Shown: positions 32,879 to 45,065 of the stretch, one piece after another
Numbering within the stretch: position 1 is the stretch's first letter
Layout of the letters: each line of letters starts with the position of its first letter
NCBI RefSeq assembly: GCF_000346465.2
Contig: NC_034009.1
Span: 27,300,561 to 27,364,560, forward strand
Reading direction: 5' to 3'
DNA from: Prunus persica
Lineage: Eukaryota; Streptophyta; Magnoliopsida; Rosales; Rosaceae
DNA length: 64,000 nt
Notes under the pieces: model-generated
What the model was told of the DNA's origin: nothing
Database searches by the model: none
What the model saw: the letters and a program-made list of their open reading frames with translations, nothing else
Position numbers and translations under genes: made by a program

Positions 32879-33694
32879 ATGGCCATCACCAAGAGCGACG
32901 TGAAGGTCCTGGGAATGTGGCCGAGCCCATTTGTGATGAGGGCTCGCATCTCTCTTAACCTCAAATCTGTCGACTACGAGTTTCTTCAAGAGACATTTGG
33001 ATCGAAAAGCCAGCTTCTCCTCCAATCCAATCCAGTCCATAAGAAAGTCCCGGTTCTCATTCACGGTGACAAACCCATATGTGAATCTCTTGTCATTGTT
33101 GAGTACATTGATGAGGTTTGGGCCTCCGGCCCATCTATCCTCCCTTCCGACCCTTATGATCGCGCCACGGCACGATTTTGGGCTGCCTATGTCAGTGAGA
33201 AGGTAAATTAGCTATTCTATAGGAAGCACTTGTACTTATTAGCGTTTTGAAAAAAAATATTGTTACAATGGTTTTTACTAATTAATGTTTCTTGGTTTAA
33301 ATGTGGGTGGCAGTGGTACCCATCATTGAAAGGCATAGGTGCAGCTCAAGAAGAGGAGGCAAAGAAGGCAGCAGTGGAGCAAGTGGAAGAAGGGCTGGCC
33401 TTGCTGGAGGAAGCATATGAAAAGTCCAGCAAAGGAAAGGACTTTTTTGGTGGAGATGAGATTGGGTACCTTGACATTGCGTTTGGGTGCTTCTTGGGGT
33501 GGCTCAGAGTCATAGAGAAACTGAATGGGGTCAAGCTGCTGGACCAAACAAAGACACCAGGGCTGGTCAATTGGGCTGACAAATTTTGTGCACATAGTGC
33601 TGTGAAAGATGTCATGCCTGAGACTGATAAGCTTGCTGAGATTGCTAAGATTCTTGCGGCCAAATTGAGAGGGGCAGCTGCCCCTCCCAAGTAA
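32879..33694 (+). CDS. Tau-class glutathione S-transferase (GST2)
   Basis: Exon 1 is 32879-33202, intron 33203-33313 (111 bases, much shorter than in GST1), exon 2 33314-33694; 234 residues. The start at 32879 ([12 protein letters not shown]) is preferred to the in-frame ATG seven codons upstream because it matches GST1 and the family. Catalytic Ser is in WPSPFV; KVPVL and [13 protein letters not shown] bind glutathione. The product is close to GST1 but clearly diverged (for example [18 protein letters not shown] against [18 protein letters not shown]). Both appear functional. Confidence 0.95.
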
Positions 33695-34747
33695 TTACCA
33701 ATTCCAAGGATAAATAACTTACTGTAGCCTTGCCCTATTTTATGTTCTGAATGTTACACAGAGAACATAGTTATCCTTATTTTTGTTTTTATTTTTATCT
33801 TTTTAATAACCATTGTCAATTGATACTTTGAACTTTTGAGCGAGGGCATTATATATTAGGTAAAGCTTCATCTTTTAACCGTTAAATTAAATTGATCAAC
33901 CGTTAAATTAAATTGATTAACATGATCCAACTATTAAGATATAAGACTTTATCTAAAGGTCGACCCTTACTAAAGTGAACTTAACTTTTGAGTTACAAAT
34001 TACAATTGGGCTCAAGGCCCAAAACTACCAACTTGAACCTTGTTTAGGCCTAAACCTGCACTTACAACCAGTCCATTTCAAAGCAAAATTACATTAACCA
34101 TTTTTTCACTTAACAAAAACGAATCATATTTACAGATCATGAATTATGCACAGGCGACGTGGGCTTTGCTGTTGTGTCCACGGTGATTGAAAAGTATCAG
34201 ATCCAAATGTTATGTCCCTACCTTACTCGAACCGCACAAAGCATCTGACAACAGAGAAAAAAGATAGTAAATTTAGGTTTTACTCATAAAAAAACTTTCA
34301 CTTTTGGAAAAAGCCAAAGCTTTTTGAAAAAAGACGGAATAACCTCTCAACTTTCAAACCAAAGACATGCAAATGTAAAGGATTTCTTAGGAAATCAAAA
34401 AATAAATAAGGGCAATTTTGTCCATTTTTGCTTCTTTTAAAAATTTTCTCTCTCCTTTGGGCTTTTCCAAAATCTCCCAAAAAAGATTAGGCGCTGATGC
34501 TAACATTAGACTATCCACCAAATCAACGGCGACAATTGACAAAGACCTTCGTCATATTTTATGTTATGATCATCCATTTGCAAATTATACAGCAAAAAAA
34601 CTAAAACCCAGTTTCCGTTGAAGTTACCGCCATTGTTTTGGCTAAGAAAAACACTGTTTTTTTAAGCAACAAGCTACTGATTCAAAGAGGTGAGCAGATT
34701 TTGCTCATTAAAAAAAAAAGAAAAAAAGAGGTGAGTAGAGTTAGGAA
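33695..34747. other. Intergenic sequence between GST2 and the TTC38-like gene
   Basis: AT-rich, no gene. A TTAACCGTTAAATTAAATTGAT word is repeated at about 33878-33920, and a related ACCGTTGAATCAAATTAA word lies near 43003, perhaps a small repeat family. Confidence 0.45.
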
Positions 34748-37700
34748 ATGGAGGGAGGAGTGAAAGTTGACAAATGGGGCTACGAGGTGAGGACCTCTTC
34801 AGACGCTTGCATATCTGCCATCGACGATTTCTATGACCAGGCATGTCTTAATCTCCTTTCTTTTACTCAATTTTTCTGTTTCTATTGGTTTGGTATGTCA
34901 AAAGTTGAGATGGGTACTGGGATTTTTGGTGAATGAGTGAAGGTGTTGAGTTATGGGAGAGATAGGTCGGTGATATTGGAGGCACCGTCACATGACAAGG
35001 ACTGCGTGCTTGCTAACATCTTGGCTGCCCATTTTCTCTGCTCCTCTGATCCTTCTCGAGCTCCTTCTCATCTCCAAGCCGCCAAGTCTCGGCTGGTAAG
35101 GTTGTTTCAAGTTGAACAATTTGACATCTATTGTTAATTAACCTTGGAGAGGTGTAATGGGAAATTTGTTGTGCACAGGAACAAGCTACTCAATACGAGA
35201 AAGCAGTTTTTGACGCTGTCAATTGTTTGATTTCTGAGAATAGAGATGATGATGTTGCTGTTGAGTTGCATTCTAAGGTGGGCCACTACCCACCCTCTTT
35301 ATTAGTGGGGATTTTCCTTACTTGATGTGCATACCTATTTACTTGGCTTCCTACCACAGCTTTTAAATTGTACTTTCTCCACAATTTTCATACTCCATGT
35401 TAACTATTTGGTCAGTCATGCTGTTATTCATTGCAGATGATCCAGAAATGTACTTGCCCACCTTTAGTTTGGTTCTACTTATCTGTATAAATTTCGGATC
35501 ATTGCCTCAAACTATAAACTGTTTTCACTTCAATGCCAATTTAGTTTTTAACAGATTGCTCAATCACTTTCCTCATAAAACTCGCTGTGCCATAATGATT
35601 TAGACACATCTTCTCATTTACAATTTCTCTTAATGAATTGCATAACCGATAGAAAAAAGATAGAAAAAAATATATCATCCTGAACCCAAGACATGAAAAG
35701 ATGTTAATGAAGCATAATCTTGCTCAGTTGTTTTTGACAATGTTTTCAAATGCTTGTTTCCCCTTGTTCATCTATACAAATAAAGTGGAATGCTCCATAG
35801 GTGAATTTCTTATATTCCCGATTTTGGTACTAATGGTAAATAGTATAGGAGTAAATACTTTGCGGTTTAAGTATTTCGTATAAGTTTCAGTCTCCAGTAC
35901 TTCAATATAAGTTTAGTCTTTTATTGTTCTATAGCCTTTGTTCATTAAATTTCATTTCATTTATTGTTGCAGCTCTTGAAAAGTTTCCCTAAAGATTTGG
36001 TCTCTCTGAAAAGGGCCCAAGTGCTCTGCTTCTACATGGCTCGACCTGATCTGTCATTGGATCTTGTTCAACAGGTTCATTTCTATGTTGAGGATGTGTG
36101 AAGTTTATACATTCATTGAACATAGTGGAGAATACTTAATTTTTTTACCCACCGTGTTTGCATGAATTATTGAGCAATTTCAATCAAAGGATAATAGTTT
36201 ATGACTTAATAGAAACACACATTGTCTGGGGTTTTGAGCATTTTTAAGATATTAGTGGAACCTTTTTTGGGTGGGAATCCTTGTTTTGTTTTCTTGTTTG
36301 TCTTGTAACAGTCTGCTAACAGGTTCTGCCCAATAATGAACAAGAAAATTACATCTATGGCATGCTTTCGTTTCCTTTATTGGAACTTGGCCGGATGACA
36401 GAAGCTGAGAAAGCTGCAAAAAAGGGATATGAGATCAACAAGCAAGACTGCTGGGTGCACCATAACGTGAGTTATAATTATCTTGTTTGCTTTATATCAC
36501 TATCTGCTAGTTGTCACAAGAAGTTTCTAATGCTGAAGTTCTTGACTCATTGTCGTAATTCATGTGTCCTTAATTTGTTATGCAGTTGTGCCATGTTCTT
36601 CAGTATGATTGCCGTTTTAAAGAAGCAGTAGAGTTTATGAAAGAGTGCTCATCCTCATGGGATTCTTGTTCGTCATTTATGTACGCACATTGAATTTATT
36701 CAAATTTAAACATTTTTTTTTCTCTTCACTTGATATTTAGATGCTATGAAGTGTTACGATTATCAGGGTCACACACAATTGGTGGCATGTAGCTCTTTGT
36801 TATTTAGAAGGCCATTCTCCAATCCAAACAGTCCTAAATGTATATGACCATTGTATCTGGAAGGAGTTGGAGAAACCTGATGCTGCATCTCCAGAGGTTT
36901 ATTTCAAGTATTTTTGACATGACCAGCTCTTTTGCATCTTTCATTCCTAACTTCTTGTTCAATTAGGTGTACTTGAATGCCCTTGGGTTGTTGTTACGCG
37001 TGCATGTCCGGGGTGAAATAGATGCCTTTGAGGACCGTTTGAAGACCCTAGCAAATTGCGTGACTGATCAAGTAAGTTACAGAACATGACCCCTATTCCC
37101 TACCAATCTTCCTAGAAATCTGCTATTTGAGGGGATGTTTAAACCTCAGTTTCTGTTCAATTTTTGCAAGTGTGCTCGTTTTGTAGCAAAGAATAGAAGG
37201 TCTGAGAATTACGAAATACGCCTGTATAATAAAGATGGCCAGTATAATGTGTCAAGGGTGAATATTTATTACTTTTTTGGTTCATAGATTTGAAAAAAGA
37301 ATATATATGAACTTGTAGCTATTATCCCAATGCTAGCTCTCTAGGTTATGCATGCTTCCTGTGCTGTTAATTATTGTCTCTCTATTTATCTAGTTCTGTT
37401 GTCTGAATGTGCTCCACTTTGTTCAGGCCAACTGGTATTTAGAGTGGCATCTTGACGTGTTAATTTTATGGGCCTTGGCTAATACTGGTGAGATTTCAAA
37501 GGCAGAAGATTTGCTCAAGGGCTTGACGTCCAGGTTAAAGGATCCTTCCACTCTCAACGACACTCTTAATGTTATCTGGCAATGTATTGATTGCTAGTCT
37601 GTTCCTCATGTAGGATTGCTAAGATGAAGAAGAAGAAGCAACAGCTAATGCAGAGACCAATACAGGTTTATTCTGATTGTGACCTCTTCAGTAATTTTTA

Positions 37701-38687
37701 TATTGGAATCATTATTTATTCTTTGGTTCATTGTTTCTGCATTGCCTCTTCAAAAGGTACCTTTATATGTGCATTGGTCACATCAGACTACCTACTGAAT
37801 CTTCCTCATATGGGAACCCTGGCATTGAACTTTTTATGAGCACTAAGAAGTTGTGTTATTACTTTTACCCAGGACTTGTTCCTTAATACTGTCAACGAAT
37901 AGAATGATTTAGAAACTATGATTGCTACAGTTCGGGTTGGCATTAGAGATAATAAGCATCATTTCATTGAAAAATAAAAGAGCCATGATTCTTACCACTT
38001 TAGAACATATTCTTGCATCAATTTGAACTGCTTTCCTATTGAAGTTGGGGGCATCTTCACAATATCATTGTTATCAGCTTGCAGAAGCCTTGTACGAGTA
38101 TGGGAGGGGTAATGAAAAACAAGCATTGGAATTGCTCGGTCCTGACTTCGATGCTGATGACTGCAAGGTATTAACATTAAGAATTGCTTGTCTTACTCTG
38201 GCCTATTTTCACATAGAAGAGCACTAAAGAATTTCTATCCACTTACTACAATGCAAGATGGTTGGGGCCTCAGGTGAACAGCTTGATATATTCAATGAAG
38301 TCTGGTACTGTATGTTGCTTAAAAATGGACAAGCCGCAAAAGGTATGGTATATGCTACTCTTTTGCCATCAAACCTCCCAGTGGTTTTGTTTCTAACTTT
38401 GTGTCCGAATTCTAGCAATCGAAGTGATTGAGAAGCGGATAAAAACAAGAGAAGGGATCCCTTTCCTTTGGCGCCTGCTGGTATATATCTCTGCTATACT
38501 AGAAGATGTTTTTAGCTTAATAATTTTATATTTGAATACGAGCTCTAGGACCGTTCTCTGTTAGAACAGTTGCATTTAAAGGAGTGTGTTTTGCTTGCAG
38601 GAGAGGGGCTATAAACTGACAGGCAGGGAGGAGGCTGCAATTGCAAGTGCGAAAGCCAAGCTTTTGGAGACTGCATATTTCCCATAA
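34748..38687 (+). CDS. TTC38: TTC38-like tetratricopeptide repeat protein
   Basis: Fourteen exons give 468 residues, about the length of animal TTC38: 34748-34840, 34943-35095, 35179-35277, 35973-36074, 36323-36466, 36586-36680, 36767-36896, 36967-37071, 37427-37533, 37614-37665, 38078-38167, 38258-38342, 38416-38480, 38601-38687. All phases fit. Conserved pieces include WGYEVRTSSDACI near the start, MLSFPLLELGRMTEAEKAA, CWVHHNLCHVLQ, THNWWHVALCYLEG and LAEALYEYGRG. TPR-like helix pairs suggest a binding scaffold; the biochemical role of the family is not established. Intron 1 begins with GC (CAG|GCATGT) rather than GT. An AATAAA lies near 38804. Members of the same family lie near tau GST genes in Arabidopsis (from memory). 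Confidence 0.93.
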
Positions 38688-39212
38688 CCAGTAAGATCAC
38701 AGCCAACCAAATTAAGGTGTTGTACATGTAATGTAACAAATAAGGACACAAGCAAATTTCCACATCTTGTAACACGAACAAATATGTACATTTGATGTTC
38801 AAATAAAATCAGTCTATAGTTTCCTTAACTTGGAAACAATTTATGTTTTTCTCTTCTACATCAAAATTCAAAGTAAATTCATCCTTTGGTTTGTTTTAGT
38901 GATATGGGCACTTGGGTATATGAACAAAACGCCAAAATTCGATTTTGAATATTGGAATTTATAATACACAGTAAAAGCCAGAAACTGGGAAAACAAAAAA
39001 CGAAAAAAACACAGTTCTTAAAGTAACCAAACAGATCTATCTATTCACATTCTATCCAGTCCAGTCTTTTTCTGCGACGCAAAAACCTTCTTCTGAGAGC
39101 TGAGATGAGACACAACACAAACACTCTCTCTCCCTTTCACTTTCGCTTGTCAGTCAAACCCCCGCACATGTGCATCTGACCCCACACACGCACACCCGCC
39201 CATCAAATCCAA
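38688..39212. other. Convergent 3' spacer
   Basis: 3' regions of the TTC38-like gene (plus) and the receptor kinase (minus). No other feature recognised. Confidence 0.5.
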
Positions 39213-41153
39213 TCAGCCTTTCGCCACCTCATCACCAATCAAATTCGAACTCGAAGCCCGGCTCATCCCACGTGTACGGCTCCTGATACGCTTCAGCTCC
39301 TCTACTACTTCCCTGGCATCTGGACGGTCGTCCTTATCCGCCGCCACGCACCTGAACGCCAGCTCCGCCGCCACATCAACGCCGTCGATCACATTTCCGT
39401 CGACTATGAAAACCGGGTCGACGACCTGGTGGAGCAGACCCATCTGGATCTTGGACACCACCAAGTCAGCCAACGCCAGCTCCCTCTTGTCCCTCCTCTG
39501 GTCCACCGCTCTCAACCCGGATATCAGCTCCAGCAGCACCACCCCGAAGCTGTACACGTCACTCTTGTCCGTCAACCGGAACGACCGGTGGTAATCCGGG
39601 TCCAAGTACCCGGGCGTCCCTTGCGGGCCGGTCCAGACATACCCGGACGTAGACGACGACGTTTCGGGGAACACTAATAGCCTGGACAGCCCAAAGTCCC
39701 CAACTTTGATCCTCATGTCTTTCTCCACGAATATATTCGACGACGTTATGTCTCTGTGCACCACCGGAGGCACCACCGAGAAATGCAAGTACTCCATAAC
39801 CATGGCCGTTTGCAGAGCAATGTCGACCCTCACCTGCCACGTCAGAGACCCTTTACGGTACAAGCTCTTCGGGCCGTGAAGGTGGTCGGCGAGAGTTCCA
39901 TTAGGGACGTAATCGTAGACCAGAACAAGGCCTCTTGGATCGCTGCAATAGCCGTGGAGTTTGACCAGGTTTGGGTGGTCAATCGAAGAGAGTATCAAGA
40001 TTTCGTTGCAGAAGCACTTGTTGGAAAAGGCTCGACCAGAGGCGGCGCCATGGTGGGGCTTGTGGAGATACTTCACCGCCACGACCCGCCCATCGTAGAG
40101 CTGACCCAGATACACTGACCCGAACCCGCCGTCTCCGATTTTGCGCTTCGGGTCGAACCGGTTGGTGGAGGATTCGAGCTCTTCGTATGTGAAGACTGGT
40201 GGGAGAAGACTAGCTGAGCGGTGGCGATGGAGGAACAGGGTTGTTGGGTCTTCTTCTGTGGCAGAGGAGCTTAATCTTCTGGACCTGAAAATGGCTATAA
40301 AGACTGAGACAATGATTAGGAAACAAGCCAATGTGAATACAGAGGACAAGATGGCGATTCGATTGGGGCTGTCTTTGCTAATCCATGGTGGTGAAAAGTG
40401 AGGTATGGGGCGAAAGCAGAGGAATTGCTTCTCTGGGTCAGAGGAATTGAAGCCACAGAAGCCATTGTTGGCCTGACAATCTCTGCAGCTGGAAAAGTAA
40501 GAGTCTTGAGCTTCGTCCCACTCGAGCTCGATCCCCCATTTGAGGAAATTGTCGAGAAAGCCCAAGACATCGCCTTGGCAGCCCTGCGCTGTAACAGGGC
40601 GGTGTGGAGATCCACAGTCATGGAGAAGCTTGAGTGGGTTTTTGATGAGCTTGCATTCCCAAGGACAATGGCTGCAGTTGGGAAGAGTTGGAGGGGAGCA
40701 AGGTTTGAGAACGGAGAGCCGAGAACAAGAAGCGTCGGAGATTCGGAAAGGCGAGGCAGAGAGGTTGATCGAGCGGTCGGGGATGGAGAGAAAGTGAGGG
40801 AACGAGCAGTTCGTGTCGGCTGATTTTGTAAGTGAGCTTGTTGAGGTGGTGATGTGAGGGGAGAGAACAAGTGAGGCGGAGCTGGGTTCGTAGCGAAGGA
40901 GAGAGAAAGAGAAGTTATTGATGGAGATGGTGGAATGAGGAGCAGCGCATTTGATTTGAAAGGAAGGGTGGCCACAACCAGGTAAAGAAGAGAAAGGAAA
41001 GGGAGGTGGTGAAGTGAATGGTGGACATGAAAATGTGGAGGAGGAGGCCTCTGGTTTTGAAGAACATGAGTGGGTGGCTGTGGAAACTGAGAAGATTGTC
41101 AGTAGGAGGAAGACAAGGGCTGCTGAGAGTGTGGTTGAGTTTGGTGGAGGCAT
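39213..41153 (-). CDS. LRK10-like receptor protein kinase with GUB_WAK extracellular domain
   Basis: Single exon, 646 residues. A signal peptide covers about residues 1-26. The Cys-rich extracellular part has a GUB_WAK-type box PGCGHPSFQIKC (59-70) and a C-terminal WAK-associated part ending CRDCQANNGFCGF (223-235). The membrane helix is about 266-289. The kinase domain (about 334-620) has GDGGFGSV (340-347), Lys361 in VAVKYL, HRDITSSN with Asp468, DFG at 486-488 and GTPGYLDPDY, so all catalytic residues are present; HRDIT is normal in this subfamily. It should sit in the plasma membrane and sense a cell-wall or pathogen signal; the ligand is unknown. Closest by eye to the LRK10L group around At1g25390. 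The many overlapping plus-strand frames are GC-rich shadows. Confidence 0.95.
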   Translation of the reverse strand: MPPPNSTTLSAALVFLLLTIFSVSTATHSCSSKPEASSSTFSCPPFTSPPPFPFSSLPGCGHPSFQIKCAAPHSTISINNFSFSLLRYEPSSASLVLSPHITTSTSSLTKSADTNCSFPHFLSIPDRSINLSASPFRISDASCSRLSVLKPCSPPTLPNCSHCPWECKLIKNPLKLLHDCGSPHRPVTAQGCQGDVLGFLDNFLKWGIELEWDEAQDSYFSSCRDCQANNGFCGFNSSDPEKQFLCFRPIPHFSPPWISKDSPNRIAILSSVFTLACFLIIVSVFIAIFRSRRLSSSATEEDPTTLFLHRHRSASLLPPVFTYEELESSTNRFDPKRKIGDGGFGSVYLGQLYDGRVVAVKYLHKPHHGAASGRAFSNKCFCNEILILSSIDHPNLVKLHGYCSDPRGLVLVYDYVPNGTLADHLHGPKSLYRKGSLTWQVRVDIALQTAMVMEYLHFSVVPPVVHRDITSSNIFVEKDMRIKVGDFGLSRLLVFPETSSSTSGYVWTGPQGTPGYLDPDYHRSFRLTDKSDVYSFGVVLLELISGLRAVDQRRDKRELALADLVVSKIQMGLLHQVVDPVFIVDGNVIDGVDVAAELAFRCVAADKDDRPDAREVVEELKRIRSRTRGMSRASSSNLIGDEVAKG

Positions 41154-41672
41154 GGATGGGAATGGGAATTGGAATGTGGTGAATGAGAGAGTGTAAAGAG
41201 TGTAGTTTTAGAAGTCATGAAAAAGATAAAAATGAGATCTCGAAATGAATTGAATCTGATGTAGAGGAGGGAGGAGGAGGATCACGTGAAGCAAGGTGGA
41301 AAGAAGACAAAAAAACTCGAAAGGGGTGGGTGGACGAATGGCGATCGAGGTCTGTGTTGAATATTTATTTACCTCTTTGTTTCTATTTTCATAGATTTCT
41401 TACCTGTTTCTCTTCTTTTCCTTTTCTTTCTTCTATTCTCTTTCAATTGCAGCAGTCATAAATGCTTTTACTTTTTAACTTTTTAGGGTGTAACATCACA
41501 TTCATAGTACTTTAGCTTTCTGGGTCTGAAATTACTTTGGTAAGCAACTTCTTCTGTATTTTTCCTCCTCCATTATTGAGCTTTAAGGTTGGGGTTCAGA
41601 AGGTCTTTCCCTGTCAACATATATTCGTTGAGTAATCAATTATAAGTTTTTTAGTCGGCGATTAATGAATTA
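41154..41672. other. Upstream region of the receptor kinase gene
   Basis: Promoter side of the minus-strand gene; a TCACGTGA G-box-like word is at about 41281-41288. No clear TATA box was identified. Confidence 0.4.
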
Positions 41673-41918
41673 CTAGCCTGTGGCACGCATGTGCCAACTG
41701 AATTTTTTTTTTTTTTTTTTAATTTTAGAATTAAAAAAGATAATATAAGTAGTTATATTCTATAAAAATGGACCTATTATCTGATTTTGTTTTTTATTTT
41801 AATATAAAAAAATATAAATTTATCATATTATTCTTATTTAATATTTAAATTAACTAATAATATTTTTTGATATTTTGAATGTTTCATCATTCTCTATCTT
41901 TTACTTTTTATATATAGA
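41673..41918 (-). mobile_element. Short non-autonomous Helitron
   Basis: On the minus strand it begins TCTATATATAAAAAG after an A (41919) and ends with the hairpin GGCACATGCGTGCC, four to six bases later CTAG, then T (41672). The 246-base copy has the classic Helitron ends and no coding content. It is the same family as the Helitron at 30282 (shared GATAGAGAATGATGAAACAT-like word after the start). Confidence 0.8.
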
Positions 41919-42398
41919 TTATGACTCAATATTAGATATATATAAATAAATAAATAAAGGGACTTAAAAATGTTACATTGTTTGTTTTCTTATTGCTTGT
42001 GTTGACTGGGGGACATGCGAAAGCATTTGACAAACAAGGGAGGGTGAAAACATAGAACAGCCTTTTCTCTTTTCTTTTTTCTTTTTTTAAAATTATAATG
42101 GTAAGGGGCCCCAAGACCAAAATGAGCATGGAAATTATAAAAAGCTCGTCGATTTCTGGGAAATAATATAAAAACAATTATCTTCTGTACTTGGTTACAT
42201 ACAGCCGTGCAGTAGCAGAGCATAGGGGTCTCCGCTTTCAACATCAAGCAAGCTTAAATATATTTTTTTTCTTTTTTGCCCTTGCTACTGTTTTGTTGAA
42301 GTTAAGGCCTCAAGCCCAGATGCATGAATTTATGTTGTCTTGAAGACCCAGCGACACCAATGCATGGCCCATGAAAAACGTCTTTGTGGATTTGGCAC

Positions 42399-42930
42399 TA
42401 GCGCTGGGCATATGGGACTAAAAACCGGTCAAACCGGTTGAACCAAATCGATCGATTCGGTTTTATGTGGTTTTTTTCTTTTTTTTTTTGGTTAATGATG
42501 TATGAATCGGACCGAATCGGTGGTCATAGTTTGACGCCCGATTCCTAATTTTAAAAATCATCAGTTAACCGAACCGAACTGAGTATGTTAAATTATATGT
42601 AATTAAATAATTATAATACACGTGAATGGTGAATGATGCATATGTTTTAGTTTGAAAGGATTGATTGAATGAATGAATTTGAATTTGTTGTTATGTGAAT
42701 GGTGAATGAATTTCAAGCATGTTTTGAATGAATGTTCGAGTTTGAATGAATTTAGAGTCTAAATGTTTTCAAGTAGGTTTTCACAAAACCGAGGCAACCG
42801 GTTAACTGAGATGATCAGTTTCTCACCTCATTAGTCGGCGCACGGTTTGAATTTTCTCCAAACCAGTGTTCATGGTTCAGCACACGATTTGGGCTCAAAA
42901 TTAAACCAAACCAAACCGAGCCCACCTCCA
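42399..42930. mobile_element. hAT-type MITE with 8-base target duplication
   Basis: Starts TAGCGCTGGGCATATGGG and ends CCGAGCCCACCTCCA, so the inverted ends share a (T/G)GGGC core. TTTGGCAC flanks both sides (42391-42398 and 42931-42938), an 8-base duplication as in hAT elements. The interior (532 bases) is rich in AACCGGTT/AACCGAACCG words. Confidence 0.85.
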
Positions 42931-42938
42931 TTTGGCAC

Positions 42939-44447
42939 TATGATTTGGGACAACGGAGCTCAAGAATTCTATCGTTATGAGGGGATGAGGCCTTATCTCT
43001 TAACCGTTGAATCAAATTAACTAATTAAATTTAATGATTAACTAATTTGATCTTAATTGATAAGACTCTTATTATAGAATTACTCGAGCTGAGCTTCAAT
43101 TTGTTTTGTGCTTCGTCTACAACTTTATTTATTTATTTTATTTTTAAATTAGCGCTATCATTCAGAGTCACAATCGGTTTGACCTTGTACGCTCACGCTT
43201 GGTGTTGTATATATTGTATTTTACTGAAATTGTCACTGCGACAATCAGGGACCTGATAAAACCAACGAGTTTTAGCATGAGAGTGGCCAATTTTGCGTTT
43301 CGTAAGTATATTATATTGGAATATATTTTATTGGAAAATCCAGTAGCTTATTATTCTGCCCCAACCATTTTCACTACACCAGCTAATGCCAACACAGCGT
43401 CTACTTTTCCAGAACTAGTCATCTTCTCTAAGTAAGAAGCCCATTTAAATGGACAGGACAATGGGAAGGGGAAAGATAATGGAGATGAGAGAGGGAATAT
43501 AAAATAAAATAAATACGAGAAAGATAATTAAGTGATATTCTATATATATATATATATATTTGTTGTAGAGTACGCCGGCCTAAAACCGTTTCATTTAATA
43601 TTAAAATAATTTAAAGTAATTTAAACTATTATTTGTGTAAAAAGAACAATATATTAGATATCGTTATTTCTAGTTAAAACATGTAGGTTCATAACCTCTC
43701 AAGTGACAAATTTAAGGGGATTTTCACTCATTTAATACATTAATTGTATTTGTTTCTAGAGACGAAGAAATTCATTCTTGAATTGGTGCATGTAAATCAA
43801 TCCCCCTTTTTTTATTCCTCTTTTTTTTTTGGTGGTGGAGGTAAGTTCAGTCTTTGTTTGACAAGAACGAATTACGGTCCACTAACTTGAGCTTCTAGAC
43901 AACACCCTCGGACGCGTTACGTCTCGCGAGCATGCCAAGACAAATCATCCAATGGTCAATTCTGCATCTCCCTATGTAGTCACGGAGAAACTTGCGTGTA
44001 ACACGATTAATATTATTTTGTTATTTTCAATTAATTAAATTATATCTTTTTATTTGACATAACATAATTAATCGTAAATAGCAAAAATATATATAAGTTT
44101 TTCTGCTAGTCACGAGCTACCCCAAATCCCAAAACCCCCCGTATATATTCTTTGACTCAATTAATTTGTTTCCACCAGGAAACTTCATCATCTTCCTCAG
44201 TCAATTAACAAGTCCCAGATCGTCATTTCCTTCTCATCTTCTGCTCTCGCCATCGTGCCAACTTATAATATTATTATGACTTCATCGTCAATGTGTGAAC
44301 AAGTTTAATACCAACAAGCAATTTCCAAACAAACCAACCTTTTCCAAATCACCTCAATTTCTCAATTTTTTTATTCTTCTTACTAAAATCCCACAACTAT
44401 AATCAATTTCATCTTCATCACTCTCAACTTGATCATTGATCATCACC
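42939..44447. other. Intergenic sequence before the DUF569 gene
   Basis: AT-rich with a TA run at 43540-43559; no gene recognised. A possible TATA word (GTATATATTC) lies at about 44142-44151, some 300 bases before the start codon. Confidence 0.45.
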
Positions 44448-45065
44448 ATGGAGTTCTTCAACACCGCCAAGGCTGTGAAGCTCCGCAGCCACCTCGACAA
44501 ATACCTCGTCGCCGACGACAATCAAGAGTCCGTGCGCCAGAGCCGAAACGGCGCCTCCCGAAAAGCCCGCTGGACAGTCGAGCTCGTCGACAACAAATCC
44601 CACGTCGTCCGCCTCAAGAGCTGTCACGGCCTCTACCTCGCCGCCGCCGACCACCCCTTCCTCCTCGGCATGACAGGCAGAAAAGTGCTCCAGGCGGAAG
44701 CCGACAAGAGCATGGACTTCAAGTTCGAGTGGGAGCCCATACGCGACGGCTTTCAGCTCAAGCTGCGGACCTGGTGCGGCAAGTACTTGCGCGCCAACGG
44801 TGGGCCGCCGCCATGGAGGAACGCCGTCACTCACGACGACCCTACCACGTCCACCACCCAGAACTGGATTTTGTGGGACGTCATCGAGGCCGAGGTCCCG
44901 GCTTCCGAGTCTCTCACGGATTTTTTACTGTCGCAGCAGTCGAGTTTTTCGTCGTTTTCTGATGAACTTAACGGGTCGGAGTACGGGTCGCCCGTTTCGG
45001 TTTTTTCCACAAAGTCGCCTACGCTGCTGTCTCCGAAACCGTCTTCAAATAAACTCGCTAAGCAG
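44448..45065 (+). CDS. DUF569 (fascin-like, actin cross-linking type) protein, first module
   Basis: Reading from the ATG at 44448 (MEFFNTAKAVKLRSH) gives 206 residues up to a good donor AAGCAG|GTATG at 45066. The DUF569 module runs from residue 1 to about 145 with KYLVADD, RKARWTVELVD, GLYLAAADHPFLLGMTGRKV and LRANGGPPPWRNAVTHD. The rest is Ser-rich. The ATG four codons upstream (44436) is less likely because family members start MEFF/MDFF. No exon 2 of its own was found: either it is spliced to the second module at 46840 or the model is incomplete. The fold is predicted as a beta-trefoil; the plant function is unknown. Confidence 0.85.

Noticed and set aside
40316..40975. 219-codon minus-strand open frame and several plus-strand frames within the receptor kinase gene
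   Set aside because: Shadows of the 646-codon kinase frame, which has clear domains.
44429..44962. 177-codon Arg-rich open frame
   Set aside because: Shifted shadow of the DUF569 first module.
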